A DNA stretch of 64,000 bases from Alphaproteobacteria bacterium (GTDB taxonomy: Bacteria > Pseudomonadota > Gammaproteobacteria > Burkholderiales > Burkholderiaceae_C). The translations under genes were made by a program, and so were the position numbers. The stretch's first letter is position 1. The number at the start of each line of letters is the position of its first letter. Below the pieces are notes generated by a model that saw nothing but the letters and a program-made list of their open reading frames with translations, was not told the DNA's origin and searched no databases. The stretch spans positions 1-64,000 of the forward strand of contig JASGCM010000011.1 in NCBI GenBank assembly GCA_030054175.1, read 5' to 3'. Below are positions 8,941 to 17,421 of the stretch, in pieces.

Positions 8941-9348
8941 ATGAGCACGCCCCGAGCCAACAGCCCCCTGCCCATCGACCAGGAACTGGTGATGAAAGTC
9001 ATCCCCATGCCCGCCGACTGCAATGCCAACGGCGACATCTTTGGCGGCTGGGTCATGGCCCAGGTCGACTTGGCCGGTGCGGTGTTGCCCGCGCGCCTGG
9101 TGCAAGGTCGCATGGCGACGGTGGCCGTCAATCAATTCATTTTCAAGCAACCCGTGCGGGTCGGTGACATCCTGAGCTTTTTCTCGAAAGTCAGCCGGGT
9201 GGGACGCACCTCGGTCACGGTCAGCGTCGAGGTTTATGCAGAGCGCTTTCGCAGTCAGGGGCAATACATCAAGGTCACCGAGGCGCAACTGACCTATGTC
9301 GCCATCGACGACCAAGGCCGCCCGCGCCCGATTCAAGAGACGATGTAA
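8941..9348 (+). CDS. Acyl-CoA thioesterase, YciA-like hotdog protein
   Basis: Hydrolyses acyl-CoA to free acid and CoA. The short hotdog domain has the YciA/acot signature: NANGDIFGGWVMAQVDLAGAV in pieces NANGDIFGGW and VMAQVDLAGA, including the catalytic-type Asp after NANG. I chose ATG 8941 (MSTPRANS) because the upstream in-frame extension to 8887 has no homologous look and overlaps the promoter region of the divergent ABC gene. That gives 135 residues, usual for the family. The last 16 bases overlap the oppositely directed thioesterase gene. Confidence 0.88.
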   Translation: MSTPRANSPLPIDQELVMKVIPMPADCNANGDIFGGWVMAQVDLAGAVLPARLVQGRMATVAVNQFIFKQPVRVGDILSFFSKVSRVGRTSVTVSVEVYAERFRSQGQYIKVTEAQLTYVAIDDQGRPRPIQETM

Positions 9349-9812
9349 GCCCCCGAACCTGCCGAGAGCAAGCGACCGTCGGCACCATTGAACGACATGC
9401 GGGTGGAGCCCACGCGCGAGCCCAGGCGCAACACTTCAGCGCTGAGTTCGAACCACTCGCCGATGCCGGGGCGCAGGTAATCGATGCGCAGATCAATCGT
9501 ACCCAGCTTGGCAAAGCGCTCCAAGCGCTTCATGGGCGGCTCGTCCATGTGGCGTGCACCGATCGCAGCCATGCAGGCCAGCCCGCCCAATGCGTCCAGG
9601 CTGGCACTGATGACACCGCCGTGGATGCGGTTGTAGTTGAAGTGCCCGACCAACTCGGGCTTCATGTCGATGCGCGCCTTGACCAAAGCTGGTTTCACTT
9701 CGGTGATGCGCAGACCCAACACCTGGTTGAAGACAATTTTTTCTTCGAAGATTGATTTCAGTCCAGCGAGGAATTCGGGCTCAAACTCGCCTTGATGGTT
9801 CGTGGTTTTCAT
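9333..9812 (-). CDS. Thioesterase family protein (YigI/PaaI-like hotdog fold)
   Basis: A second hotdog thioesterase of a different subfamily. It carries the phrase NRIHGGVISASLDALGGLA around the hotdog helix, with the HGG motif typical of PaaI/YigI-type enzymes that act on medium-chain acyl-CoA. It has 159 residues and no signal peptide. It overlaps the YciA-like gene tail to tail by 16 bases and lies 30 bases downstream of the enoyl-CoA hydratase on the same strand. It may therefore belong with the TetR/enoyl-CoA hydratase unit in fatty acyl metabolism. Confidence 0.82.
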   Translation of the reverse strand: MKTTNHQGEFEPEFLAGLKSIFEEKIVFNQVLGLRITEVKPALVKARIDMKPELVGHFNYNRIHGGVISASLDALGGLACMAAIGARHMDEPPMKRLERFAKLGTIDLRIDYLRPGIGEWFELSAEVLRLGSRVGSTRMSFNGADGRLLSAGSGAYIVS

Positions 9813-9842
9813 CGCCTTAGGATAACTGATGCGCCGATGGCA

Positions 9843-10619
9843 TCAGACAGCGGCATTGGCTTTCGAAAAATCGGGTTTGCGCTTTTCAAAAAACGCCGCG
9901 AAAGCTTCTTTGGCCGCCGGTTCGTGCAACATCCGGCGAAACATCTCGCCCTCTTGCCCCATGCGCTGGGCCACCGCTTCGGCTTGTCCCGATTTGAGCA
10001 AGCGCTTGGTTTCTAGCAGCGCCGTCAACGGTTTGGCGGCCAACTTGCGCGCCCATTGCTGGGCCACCACATTGGCTTCGGTCGGGGGCACGACCCGATT
10101 CACCCAACCTGTCTCGAGCGCCGCTTCGGCGAAGAAAGGCTCACCCAGCAACAGCGCTTCAGCGGCACGGTGGTAACCCATGAGTTGTGGCACCAACAGG
10201 CTGGAGGCCGCCTCAGGGCACAGGCCCAGATTGACAAAGGGCATGGAAAACGCAGCGTTGTCCCCCGCTACCACCAAGTCGCAATGCAAGAGCATGGTTG
10301 AGCCCACACCCACCGCCGGGCCACTGACGGCGGCCAGCAACGGCTTGGGGAAAGTCGAGATCCCATGCAAAAAATGAAATACTGGCGAGTCGGTGCCCTG
10401 CGGGGGCTGATTGAGGAAGTCGGCCAAGTCGTTGCCCGCCGAAAACACCGTTTCATGGCCCTGAATCAAGGCCACGCGCACTTGGGGGTCGCTGGCCCCC
10501 TGGGTCAAACCACGCGCCAAATCGGCGTACATCGCTGCCGTCAAGGCGTTCTTTTTGTCGACCCGGTTCAAGGTCAGGGTCAGCACTCCGTCTTCTGTGT
10601 GTTGCAAGATGTCACTCAT
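9843..10619 (-). CDS. Enoyl-CoA hydratase/isomerase family protein
   Basis: Crotonase-fold enzyme of 258 residues. Visible are the oxyanion-hole motifs HETVFSAGNDLADF and AAVSGPAVGVGSTMLLHCDLVVA, and FVNLGLCPEAASS at the position of the second catalytic Glu region. Such proteins hydrate or isomerise enoyl-CoA esters in beta-oxidation; the precise substrate is not assignable. It follows the TetR gene by 28 bases on the same strand, which suggests that the TetR protein controls it, probably in response to an acyl-CoA. The pattern of regulator plus hydratase plus thioesterase suggests a small acyl-CoA handling operon. Confidence 0.9.
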   Translation of the reverse strand: MSDILQHTEDGVLTLTLNRVDKKNALTAAMYADLARGLTQGASDPQVRVALIQGHETVFSAGNDLADFLNQPPQGTDSPVFHFLHGISTFPKPLLAAVSGPAVGVGSTMLLHCDLVVAGDNAAFSMPFVNLGLCPEAASSLLVPQLMGYHRAAEALLLGEPFFAEAALETGWVNRVVPPTEANVVAQQWARKLAAKPLTALLETKRLLKSGQAEAVAQRMGQEGEMFRRMLHEPAAKEAFAAFFEKRKPDFSKANAAV

Positions 10620-10647
10620 GGTCTCTCTCTTAGGGGGGCAGGGGAAA

Positions 10648-11280
10648 TCAAACGGTTTGGGCTTGTGCCAGGTGCGCTTGCATCAGGCGCTCAAAGCCAC
10701 GCCGGGCACGCGGCAGTGCTTGATCAGAATTCAGAAAGCGGGCCTCGTAATGCAAAGCCAGGATCAGTCCATGGATTTCAAACGACAACAGAGCAGCATC
10801 CACGTCAGAGCGCAAATGGCCTTCATCCACGGCCTGGGACACCGCGCGGCGCAAAGCACCCATCCAAATTTCGACCGATCCGGCCAAAGCATCACGCACC
10901 GGTCCGGGGCGGTCATCGAACTCGACTGCACCAGAGATGTAGATGCAGCCCGAATCGATCTCGACGCTGGTGCGGCGCACCCAGTTTTCAAACAATTGGC
11001 GCAAACGAGGCAAGCCGCGCGGGCAGCGCAAGGCCGGGAAAAACACCTCTTGCTCGAAACGGTTGTGAAACTCGCGCACCACGGAAATTTGCAGTTCTTC
11101 GCGCGAGCCGAAATGGGCAAACACACCCGATTTGCTCATGCGCATGATGTCGGCCAAGGCGCCGATGCTCAGCCCCTCCAAGCCCAGTTGCGTGGCCAGA
11201 ACCAAGGCGGCATCGACAATGGCAGCTTTGGTCTGTTGTCCTTTGGCGGAATGGCGAATGGGCGGATTGGAGGTGTTCAT
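10648..11280 (-). CDS. TetR/AcrR family transcriptional regulator
   Basis: 210 residues with an N-terminal TetR helix-turn-helix (LSIGALADIMRMSKSGVFAHF) and a C-terminal domain with conserved phrases such as RGLPRLRQLFENWVR and DDRPGPVRDAL that recur in AcuR-like TetR proteins. It starts immediately inside a short intergenic region holding a TetR-type dyad, so autoregulation is likely. It is the first gene of a unit with the enoyl-CoA hydratase and probably the thioesterase. It is divergent from the histidine phosphatase gene. Confidence 0.88.
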   Translation of the reverse strand: MNTSNPPIRHSAKGQQTKAAIVDAALVLATQLGLEGLSIGALADIMRMSKSGVFAHFGSREELQISVVREFHNRFEQEVFFPALRCPRGLPRLRQLFENWVRRTSVEIDSGCIYISGAVEFDDRPGPVRDALAGSVEIWMGALRRAVSQAVDEGHLRSDVDAALLSFEIHGLILALHYEARFLNSDQALPRARRGFERLMQAHLAQAQTV

Positions 11281-11292
11281 GACAGCATTTTT

Positions 11293-11306
11293 CGTACGAC
11301 CGTGCT
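11293..11306. promoter_or_regulatory. Candidate TetR operator between the TetR gene and the histidine phosphatase gene
   Basis: Read on the minus strand the site is AGCACGGTCGTACG, close to the AGnACGnnCGTnCT dyad seen for several TetR repressors. The end base pair breaks symmetry. It begins 12 bases from the start codon of the TetR gene. A second perfect 15-bp dyad (ATTTTGA, A, TCAAAAT at 11307-11321) abuts it. The TetR gene next to it is the natural candidate binder. Confidence 0.4.
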
Positions 11307-11355
11307 ATTTTGAATCAAAATTGGGGGCACCACCAACTACAAGCTGTCTCCTGCC

Positions 11356-11994
11356 ATGAACGCCACCCGCATCATCGCCATCCGCCACGGGGAAACCGCC
11401 TGGAACGTCGATACCCGCATTCAGGGCCAACTGGACGTAGAACTGAATGAAACCGGGCACTGGCAGGCGCGGCAGGCGGCAACGGCCCTGCAAGGCGAGG
11501 ACATCGCCGCCATTTACGCCAGCGACTTGTCGCGCGCATTCCAAACGGCGCAGGCCATTGGCTCGGCAGTGGGGGTGAAGCCGGTGTCCACGGTGGCATT
11601 GCGCGAACGCCACTTTGGCCACTTCCAAACCCGCACTTGGTCAGAAATCGAAACCCTGTGGCCTGAACAGGCGCATCTTTGGCGCACCCGGGTTCCGGAT
11701 TGGTCGCCCGATGGCGGCGAGAGCCTGTTGGAACTGCGCGAGCGCATCAGTAGCGTGGTGGCCGAGTTGGCGCAGCGCCACATGGGCGAGCAAATCGTGT
11801 TGGTGTCCCACGGCGGCGTGATGGATGTGTTGTACCGCTTGGCCACGGGCCAAGAACTGCAAGCGCCGCGCACCTGGTCACTGAGCAATGCTGCCATCAA
11901 CCGCTTGCTCTGGACGCCGCAGGGCCTGAGCTTGGTGGGATGGGGCGACGACAGTCACCTGCAACAGGTTGCTCGAGACGAAACCTCGGCCTGA
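11356..11994 (+). CDS. Histidine phosphatase family protein (phosphoglycerate-mutase-like)
   Basis: Branch-1 histidine phosphatase. The catalytic motif IRHGETAWN is at residues 8-16, with the phosphohistidine His at 10. Also seen are the family Arg in SDLSRAFQTA, the RERHFG motif, and the second catalytic His in LVSHGGVMDVLYR. The 212 residues resemble GpmB/CobC-type phosphatases, whose substrates differ widely, so no pathway is assigned. ATG start at 11356. It converges on ruvB with 11 bases between stop codons. Confidence 0.88.
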   Translation: MNATRIIAIRHGETAWNVDTRIQGQLDVELNETGHWQARQAATALQGEDIAAIYASDLSRAFQTAQAIGSAVGVKPVSTVALRERHFGHFQTRTWSEIETLWPEQAHLWRTRVPDWSPDGGESLLELRERISSVVAELAQRHMGEQIVLVSHGGVMDVLYRLATGQELQAPRTWSLSNAAINRLLWTPQGLSLVGWGDDSHLQQVARDETSA

Positions 11995-12005
11995 AAAGGA
12001 CGCGT

Positions 12006-13067
12006 TCAGGCCCCGGAGCCAAACAGGCCATGACCGGACTGCGCCGGCGGTGAGACGCCCAAGTGCCGGTACGCCGCCAAGGTGGCCATGCGCCCGCGCG
12101 GGGTGCGCTGTAAAAAACCCTGCTGAATCAGATAGGGCTCAATCACATCTTCGATGGTATCGCGCTCTTCGCCGATGCTGGCAGCGATGTTGTCCAAGCC
12201 CACCGGTCCTCCGTCAAAACGGTGCACCACGGCCTCTAGCAGTTTTCGATCCATCAGGTCAAAGCCCTCGGGGTCCACATCCAGCATCTTGAGAGCCGCT
12301 TGGGCCAGCGTCTGGGTGATGCGGCCATCGCCTTTGACCTGAGCAAAGTCGCGTACCCGGCGCAACAACCGGTTGGCGATGCGCGGCGTGCCGCGTGAGC
12401 GGCGGGCGATTTCTTGCGCGCCATCCTCGTCGGTAGGCACTTGCAATAAACCAGCGCTGCGACGCACGATCAAGGCCAACTCTTGGGGGCTGTAAAACTC
12501 CAGCCGCGAGACGATGCCAAAGCGATCCCGCAACGGGTTGGTCAACATGCCGGCGCGGGTGGTCGCTCCCACCAAAGTGAAGGGCTGCAAATCGAGCTTG
12601 ATGCTGCGCGCAGCAGGCCCTTCGCCAATCATGATATCGATTTGGTAGTCTTCCAAGGCCGGATACAAAATCTCTTCCACCACCGGCGAGAGGCGATGGA
12701 TCTCGTCGATGAAGAGCACATCGTTCTTTTCGAGGCCGGTCAACAGCGCCGCCAAGTCTTTCGGCTTTTCCAGCACTGGGCCGCTGGTTTGACGCAAATT
12801 CACACCCAACTCATGGGCGATGATGTGACTCAAAGTGGTCTTGCCCAAGCCAGGTGGGCCGAACAGCAAAACATGGTCCAAAGCTTCGTCGCGTTGACGG
12901 GCTGCGCCGATGAAAATTTCAAGTTGCTCGCGTACCTTATGCTGACCCACGTATTCGTCCAGCAACTTGGGACGCAGCGCTCGCTCCAACGCTTCTTCCT
13001 GGTTCGAAGCGGGGGCGGCCGATACCACCCGAGGGCGTGGCGCAAAATCGTCGGTTTCGATGCTCAT
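12006..13067 (-). CDS. ruvB: Holliday junction branch migration helicase subunit RuvB
   Basis: AAA+ motor that drives branch migration of Holliday junctions with RuvA. Walker A is [13 protein letters not shown], Walker [13 protein letters not shown], sensor 1 LVGATTRAG, and the winged-helix C-terminus shows [11 protein letters not shown] and [13 protein letters not shown]. Length of 353 residues is typical. It lies 24 bases downstream of ruvA on the same strand, so they are probably co-transcribed. No ruvC is visible in the window. Confidence 0.97.
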   Translation of the reverse strand: MSIETDDFAPRPRVVSAAPASNQEEALERALRPKLLDEYVGQHKVREQLEIFIGAARQRDEALDHVLLFGPPGLGKTTLSHIIAHELGVNLRQTSGPVLEKPKDLAALLTGLEKNDVLFIDEIHRLSPVVEEILYPALEDYQIDIMIGEGPAARSIKLDLQPFTLVGATTRAGMLTNPLRDRFGIVSRLEFYSPQELALIVRRSAGLLQVPTDEDGAQEIARRSRGTPRIANRLLRRVRDFAQVKGDGRITQTLAQAALKMLDVDPEGFDLMDRKLLEAVVHRFDGGPVGLDNIAASIGEERDTIEDVIEPYLIQQGFLQRTPRGRMATLAAYRHLGVSPPAQSGHGLFGSGA

Positions 13068-13091
13068 GTCATTTCGATTCTAGGGCGGCTT

Positions 13092-13667
13092 TCAGCGCGC
13101 CAATTGGCGCAGCGCCCACTTGATGCCCTCGCTCACCCCCAAGTCGACCGGTAAGCCCTTGAGGGCGGCGGCCGCTTCCTTGTCACTGTAACCCAGCGCC
13201 AACAAAGCCTGCATCACGTCCCCATGCGCGGCACCTGCGCCGGCCGGTGGGCAAGCCCCCAAATCGGCGCCCAGCTTGCCCTTGAGCTCCAATAGAAGTC
13301 GCTCGGCGGTTTTCTTGCCAATACCCGGCACCTTGACCAAGCGGGACGCATCTTGCGCCGTCACCGCTGCGGCCAAATCGGCCGCGCTCAGACCGCTGAG
13401 CACGCCCAAAGCGGTGCGGGGACCCACGCCAGAAATGCGGATGAGTTGGCGAAAGGCATCGCGCTCAGGGGGGGTGGCGAAACCGAACAAGATTTGCGCG
13501 TCTTCGCGTACCACATGGTGCGTCAACAGCGACACTTTCTCGCCCAGGGCCGGCAAATTAAAGAATGTGCTCATAGGCACATCCACTTCATAGCCCACGC
13601 CCTGACAATCGATGAGAATCTGGGGTGGGTTCTTTTCGCTCAGCACGCCGCTTAATTTGCCTATCAT
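13092..13667 (-). CDS. ruvA: Holliday junction branch migration complex subunit RuvA
   Basis: Junction-binding tetramer that loads RuvB. The OB-fold N-terminus reads [28 protein letters not shown], here split as [11 protein letters not shown] and [11 protein letters not shown]. Two helix-hairpin-helix motifs follow ([15 protein letters not shown] and [17 protein letters not shown]), and the C-terminal RuvB-contacting domain contains [13 protein letters not shown]. 191 residues, normal length. It is divergent from phoH with only 27 bases between start codons. Confidence 0.97.
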   Translation of the reverse strand: MIGKLSGVLSEKNPPQILIDCQGVGYEVDVPMSTFFNLPALGEKVSLLTHHVVREDAQILFGFATPPERDAFRQLIRISGVGPRTALGVLSGLSAADLAAAVTAQDASRLVKVPGIGKKTAERLLLELKGKLGADLGACPPAGAGAAHGDVMQALLALGYSDKEAAAALKGLPVDLGVSEGIKWALRQLAR

Positions 13668-13694
13668 TGCAACACCTTTTCACGGATTATCGAC

Positions 13695-14630
13695 TTGATT
13701 CTCAAACACAGCTTCACGCCGGCCAACAATGCCCGCCTATCTCACCTGTGCGGCCCCATGGACGCCCACCTGCGCCACGTCGAAATGTCGCTGCGCGTCA
13801 AAATCAGCCACCGGCATGAAAATTTTCGCATCGACGGACCCAAGGCCCAGGCCGAACGGGCGCTGGAAGTGCTGCAAGCCGTGTACGAGATCGCCTCGCG
13901 CCCGGTCGGAGCCGAGCAGTTGCAACTGATGCTCACCGGTGACACCTCACTGGCCGAAGCCGAAGACGGGAGCCTGATGCTGCAAACCCGGCGCACCGAC
14001 CTGCGTGCCCGCACCCCGCGCCAAAGCGTCTATTTGGACAGCATCGCCCAACACGACATCACCTTTGGCATCGGCCCTGCAGGTACCGGCAAAACCTACC
14101 TGGCAGTGGCGTGTGCGGTCGACGCTCTCGAGCGCAGCGCGGTGCAGCGCATCGTGCTGACACGTCCGGCCGTCGAAGCCGGTGAGCGATTGGGCTTTTT
14201 GCCCGGCGATCTGTCGCAAAAGGTCGACCCCTATCTTCGCCCCCTGTACGATGCGCTATACGACCTGATGGGCTACGAGCGAGTGCAAAAGGCCTTTGAG
14301 CGCAACGCGCTGGAGATCGCCCCGCTGGCCTTCATGCGTGGGCGCACGCTGAACCATGCCTTCGTCATCCTGGACGAGGCGCAAAACACCACCCCCGAAC
14401 AGATGAAGATGTTCCTCACGCGAATCGGCTTTGGGGCCAAGGCGGTGGTCACTGGCGACGTCAGCCAAATCGACTTGCCCAAGGGGCAAACCAGCGGCCT
14501 GATCGATGCCGAGCGGGTGCTCAAACGAATCCCCGGCATCGCCATGTGCCACTTCACCAGCGCCGATGTCGTGCGCCACCCTTTGGTGGCGCGCATCGTG
14601 GACGCCTACGACGCCCAACGCAGCCGCTGA
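13695..14630 (+). CDS. PhoH family ATPase (YbeZ-type)
   Basis: Predicted nucleotide hydrolase acting in RNA metabolism, usually encoded beside YbeY as here. Walker A is FGIGPAGTGKTYLAV and Walker B FVILDEAQNTTPEQMKMFLTR; the sensor region reads VVTGDVSQIDLP. The first codon appears to be TTG at 13695. That start gives MILKHSFTPANNARLSHLCG, which matches the usual N-terminus of this group, whereas the next ATG at 13758 would remove it. No strong ribosome binding site is visible. It is followed by ybeY after 16 bases, so the two are probably one transcript for rRNA maturation. Confidence 0.92.
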   Translation: MILKHSFTPANNARLSHLCGPMDAHLRHVEMSLRVKISHRHENFRIDGPKAQAERALEVLQAVYEIASRPVGAEQLQLMLTGDTSLAEAEDGSLMLQTRRTDLRARTPRQSVYLDSIAQHDITFGIGPAGTGKTYLAVACAVDALERSAVQRIVLTRPAVEAGERLGFLPGDLSQKVDPYLRPLYDALYDLMGYERVQKAFERNALEIAPLAFMRGRTLNHAFVILDEAQNTTPEQMKMFLTRIGFGAKAVVTGDVSQIDLPKGQTSGLIDAERVLKRIPGIAMCHFTSADVVRHPLVARIVDAYDAQRSR

Positions 14631-14646
14631 GCCGAAAGAACGCGCC

Positions 14647-15111
14647 ATGCCTTTGCCGCACCTGCAACTCTCGCTGCAATTTGCTCTGGACACCCAAGTG
14701 CTCAGGCATCGTCAGGCCCTGCCGCGCCACCGGGTCGTGCGCGCCATCCGCCATGCCTTGGCGCACGATGCTGAGATCACCGTGCGCGTCGTCGACGAGG
14801 AAGAAGGCCGGGCGTTGAACCTGAACCACCGGCAACGCGATTACGCGACCAATGTGCTCACCTACGCCTACGACACCCAACCTGTGGTCATGGCCGATTT
14901 GGTGTTGTGCGCGCCAGTGGTGGCGCGTGAGGCACGAGAATTGGGCGTGACCCTGGCCGCGCATTACACCCACTTGCTGGTCCATGGCGCCTTGCACGCC
15001 CAAGGCTGGGACCATGAAACCAGCGAAGCCGATGCCCTGGCCATGGAAACCCACGAAATCGACATCTTGGCCGGCTTGGGCATCGCCGACCCTTACCGCC
15101 GCCACCGCTGA
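14647..15111 (+). CDS. ybeY: Endoribonuclease YbeY, rRNA maturation factor
   Basis: Zinc-dependent RNase taking part in 16S rRNA 3' end processing and ribosome quality control. The metal motif is HGALHAQGWDHE, a slightly unusual version of HGxLHLxGYDH with all three His kept. The upstream motif NHRQRDYATNVLTYAY matches the family. The start is ATG 14647 (MPLPHLQL); an in-frame extension back to 14506 lies inside phoH and is not credible. 154 residues. Directly after the stop codon comes the GGGGTC-A-GACCCC palindrome. Confidence 0.94.
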   Translation: MPLPHLQLSLQFALDTQVLRHRQALPRHRVVRAIRHALAHDAEITVRVVDEEEGRALNLNHRQRDYATNVLTYAYDTQPVVMADLVLCAPVVAREARELGVTLAAHYTHLLVHGALHAQGWDHETSEADALAMETHEIDILAGLGIADPYRRHR

Positions 15112-15113
15112 TG

Positions 15114-15139
15114 CAGAAATTGGGGTCAGACCCCAATTT
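15114..15139. repeat. Copy of dispersed palindrome centred on GGGGTCAGACCCC
   Basis: Perfect inverted repeat AAATTGGGGTC, A, GACCCCAATTT at 15117-15139, preceded by CAG. The same unit occurs at 21617-21645 with longer arms. This copy lies between the convergent stop codons of ybeY and the CDF gene, where its hairpin followed by T residues could also stop transcription. Palindromes of this core are common in environmental proteobacterial genomes and are reminiscent of REP-type elements; that link is from memory. Confidence 0.7.
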
Positions 15140-15150
15140 TTCCTCATTTC

Positions 15151-16089
15151 TCAACTCTTGGGGTGATGGCCGGGTCCCGGGTCACCGAAGTGGGCCTCGA
15201 CGTCGCTGGGCAACAATTGGATGGTGGCACGCAAACCAGGGACCGCGCTCATCAGCGCCAATTCGACATTGGTGCGCAAGGCCGCCGCCCGACCCAGCGA
15301 CCAAGACGCGGGCATGTGCATGTGAACATCCACAAAGCAACGCTGACCGGCCCTTCGGGTGCTGAGGTGGTCGAATCGGATGATGGCGCTGCTGCCACGC
15401 TGGTGCTCGAAACTTTTCAGGACGTCTTCGATTTGCTGGCGCACCCCGGCCTCAACGGCTTCGTCCATCAAGGCCTGGAACGAATCTCGAACCAGTCGCC
15501 CACCTTCGCGCAAGATGTTCAGCGCCACGGCCATGGCCACCAAGGGGTCCAGCCAAAGCCACCCGCTGAGTTGTACCGACACCAAGCCCAAGACCACGCC
15601 GGCCGAGGTCCACACATCGGTGACCAAGTGTCTTGCATCGGCGAGCAAGGCCATGGATCGATGTTCTTCGGCCGCTTTGAACATGACCCAGGCCAACACA
15701 CCATTGAGGCCTGAACTGAGAACTGACAGCGCCAGCCCCAAACCCACTTGCTCCAGCGGTTCGGGGTCCACCAAGCGATGCGCAGCCGCCCAAACGATGC
15801 CCAAGGCGGCGCCAACGATCAAAATTCCCTCGAAGCCGGAAGAAAAATACTCGGCCTTGTGGTGTCCATAGGGGTGGGCCTCGTCGGCTGGGCGCGAAGC
15901 CACCATGACCATGGCCAAACCGAACATGGCACCGGCCAGGTTGACCAGCGATTCGAGCGCGTCCGACAACAATCCCACCGAGCCCGAAACCCACCAGGCC
16001 GCGGTTTTCAACAGGATGGTCAACAGCGCCACCCCCACCGAGACTTGCATCAGCCTTTTGGGGGTCCAACGCCGGATCCACGCTTTCAT
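15151..16089 (-). CDS. Cation diffusion facilitator family transporter
   Basis: Proton-driven exporter of divalent metal ions such as zinc, iron or manganese. Six membrane helices are predictable. The metal site motif in helix 2 reads GLLSDALESLVNLAGA, with S-D-A-x-E rather than HxxxD (the helix 5 site reads DARHLVTDVWTS), which often goes with non-zinc or broader specificity. A cytoplasmic C-terminal domain with VDVHMHMPASWSL is present. 312 residues. It lies 7 bases downstream of tyrS on the same strand and converges on ybeY. Confidence 0.92.
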   Translation of the reverse strand: MKAWIRRWTPKRLMQVSVGVALLTILLKTAAWWVSGSVGLLSDALESLVNLAGAMFGLAMVMVASRPADEAHPYGHHKAEYFSSGFEGILIVGAALGIVWAAAHRLVDPEPLEQVGLGLALSVLSSGLNGVLAWVMFKAAEEHRSMALLADARHLVTDVWTSAGVVLGLVSVQLSGWLWLDPLVAMAVALNILREGGRLVRDSFQALMDEAVEAGVRQQIEDVLKSFEHQRGSSAIIRFDHLSTRRAGQRCFVDVHMHMPASWSLGRAAALRTNVELALMSAVPGLRATIQLLPSDVEAHFGDPGPGHHPKS

Positions 16090-16096
16090 GTGTCCC

Positions 16097-17329
16097 TCAG
16101 CTCAAGGCCACCCGAACGAATTTGCGCTTGCCCACCTGCAACACATACTCGCCCGCCTGCAACTTCAAAGCTTTGTCGCTGATGACATGGCCGTCGACGC
16201 GCACCCCACCGCCATCGATCAGGCGATTGGCCTCACTGCCCGAGGGGGCCAGTCCGGTGGATTTCAAAAGGGCCCCGATGCCCATGGGCGCACCGCTCAC
16301 TTGCTGTTGCGGAATGTCATCTGGAATACCGCCTCGGCTGCGCAACTCGAAATCTTGCTCTGCGGCGGCGGCGGCAGCAGCATCGTGAAAGCGTGTCGTG
16401 ATTTCACGCGCCAGAAGTACCTTGACCTCCTTGGGGTTGCGGCCCTGGTCGATGTCGCGTTTCAACCCCTCAATGTCGGCCAAAGACTTGAACGACAACA
16501 GGGTGTACCAGCGCCACATCAACTCGTCGCTGATCGACAAGACCTTGGCGAACATGGTGTTGGGGTCTTCTGTGATGCCGATGTAATTGTTTTTGCTTTT
16601 GGACATCTTGTCGACGCCATCGAGGCCTTCGAGCAGGGGCATGGTCAAGATGCACTGGGGTTCTTGACCATACTCAATTTGCAGATGCCGCCCCATGAGC
16701 AGGTTGAATTTCTGGTCGGTGCCCCCCAACTCCAAGTCGGATTTCAGCGCCACCGAGTCATAGCCCTGCATCAGCGGGTACAAGAATTCATGCACCGAGA
16801 TCGGAGTGCCGGCAGTGTATCGCTGGTGGAAGTCCTTGCGCTCCATCATTCTTGCGACAGTGTATTGGGCCGCCAGCTGAATCATGCCCATCGCCCCCAG
16901 GGGCAGGCTCCATTCGGAGTTGTAACGAATTTCGGTGCGCTCGGGGTCCAATACCAGGCTGGCCTGTCGGTAGTAGGTCTCGGCATTGGCCTTGATCTGC
17001 TCGGGAGTCAGCGGTGGGCGTGTGCTGTTGCGCCCAGAAGGGTCGCCGATCAGGCTGGTGAAATCGCCAATCAGAAAAATCACCTGATGACCCAGGTCTT
17101 GTAACTGGCGCATTTTGTTCAGCACCACGGTGTGCCCGATGTGGATGTCGGGTGCGGTCGGGTCCAGACCCAATTTAATGCGCAAAGGCACGCCAGTGGC
17201 TTCTGATCGGGCCAATTTTTGCTGCCACTCGTCTTGCGGAATCAGTTCCTCGCAGCCGCGCAGCGAGACCTGCATCGCCTCCAAGACCCGATCGGTGACC
17301 GGATATTTGACCTTAACCTCTTGATTCAT
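16097..17329 (-). CDS. tyrS: Tyrosyl-tRNA synthetase
   Basis: Charges tRNA-Tyr. The class I signatures are HIGHTVVLNKM (HIGH motif) and KMSKSKNNYIG (KMSKS motif). The C-terminal S4-like RNA-binding domain contains RLIDGGGVRVDGHVISDK. I place the start at the ATG at 17327-17329 (MNQEVKVKYP), giving 410 residues. A frame extension to 17410 runs through the promoter region and is not needed. The gene is transcribed from a promoter that faces that of the M23 peptidase gene, with the two -10 boxes overlapping. Confidence 0.96.
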   Translation of the reverse strand: MNQEVKVKYPVTDRVLEAMQVSLRGCEELIPQDEWQQKLARSEATGVPLRIKLGLDPTAPDIHIGHTVVLNKMRQLQDLGHQVIFLIGDFTSLIGDPSGRNSTRPPLTPEQIKANAETYYRQASLVLDPERTEIRYNSEWSLPLGAMGMIQLAAQYTVARMMERKDFHQRYTAGTPISVHEFLYPLMQGYDSVALKSDLELGGTDQKFNLLMGRHLQIEYGQEPQCILTMPLLEGLDGVDKMSKSKNNYIGITEDPNTMFAKVLSISDELMWRWYTLLSFKSLADIEGLKRDIDQGRNPKEVKVLLAREITTRFHDAAAAAAAEQDFELRSRGGIPDDIPQQQVSGAPMGIGALLKSTGLAPSGSEANRLIDGGGVRVDGHVISDKALKLQAGEYVLQVGKRKFVRVALS

Positions 17330-17345
17330 AATGATTTTTTTCCAT

Positions 17346-17374
17346 TTGGCAGGGCAGGCGCCGCAGGTTATACT
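17346..17374 (+). promoter_or_regulatory. Sigma-70 promoter for the M23 peptidase gene
   Basis: TTGGCA (17346-17351), 17-base spacer, TATACT (17369-17374). This is close to consensus at ideal spacing, with a predicted start near 17381 and the ATG at 17422. Confidence 0.7.
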
Positions 17375-17394
17375 AACCCCCGTGTTTGCTTCAA
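17367..17394 (-). promoter_or_regulatory. Sigma-70 promoter for tyrS, overlapping the opposite promoter
   Basis: Read on the minus strand: TTGAAG (17389-17394), 16-base spacer, TATAAC (17367-17372). Its -10 box covers the same bases as the -10 box of the plus-strand promoter, so polymerase can occupy only one at a time. Confidence 0.6.
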
Positions 17395-17421
17395 TTCTAT
17401 CGGTGCGCATGGTGTTTCGCT

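Noticed and set aside
15114-15139. Palindrome as a simple terminator only
   Set aside because: A second copy with the same core precedes rlmJ, where termination would make no sense, so a dispersed repeat is the better first description.
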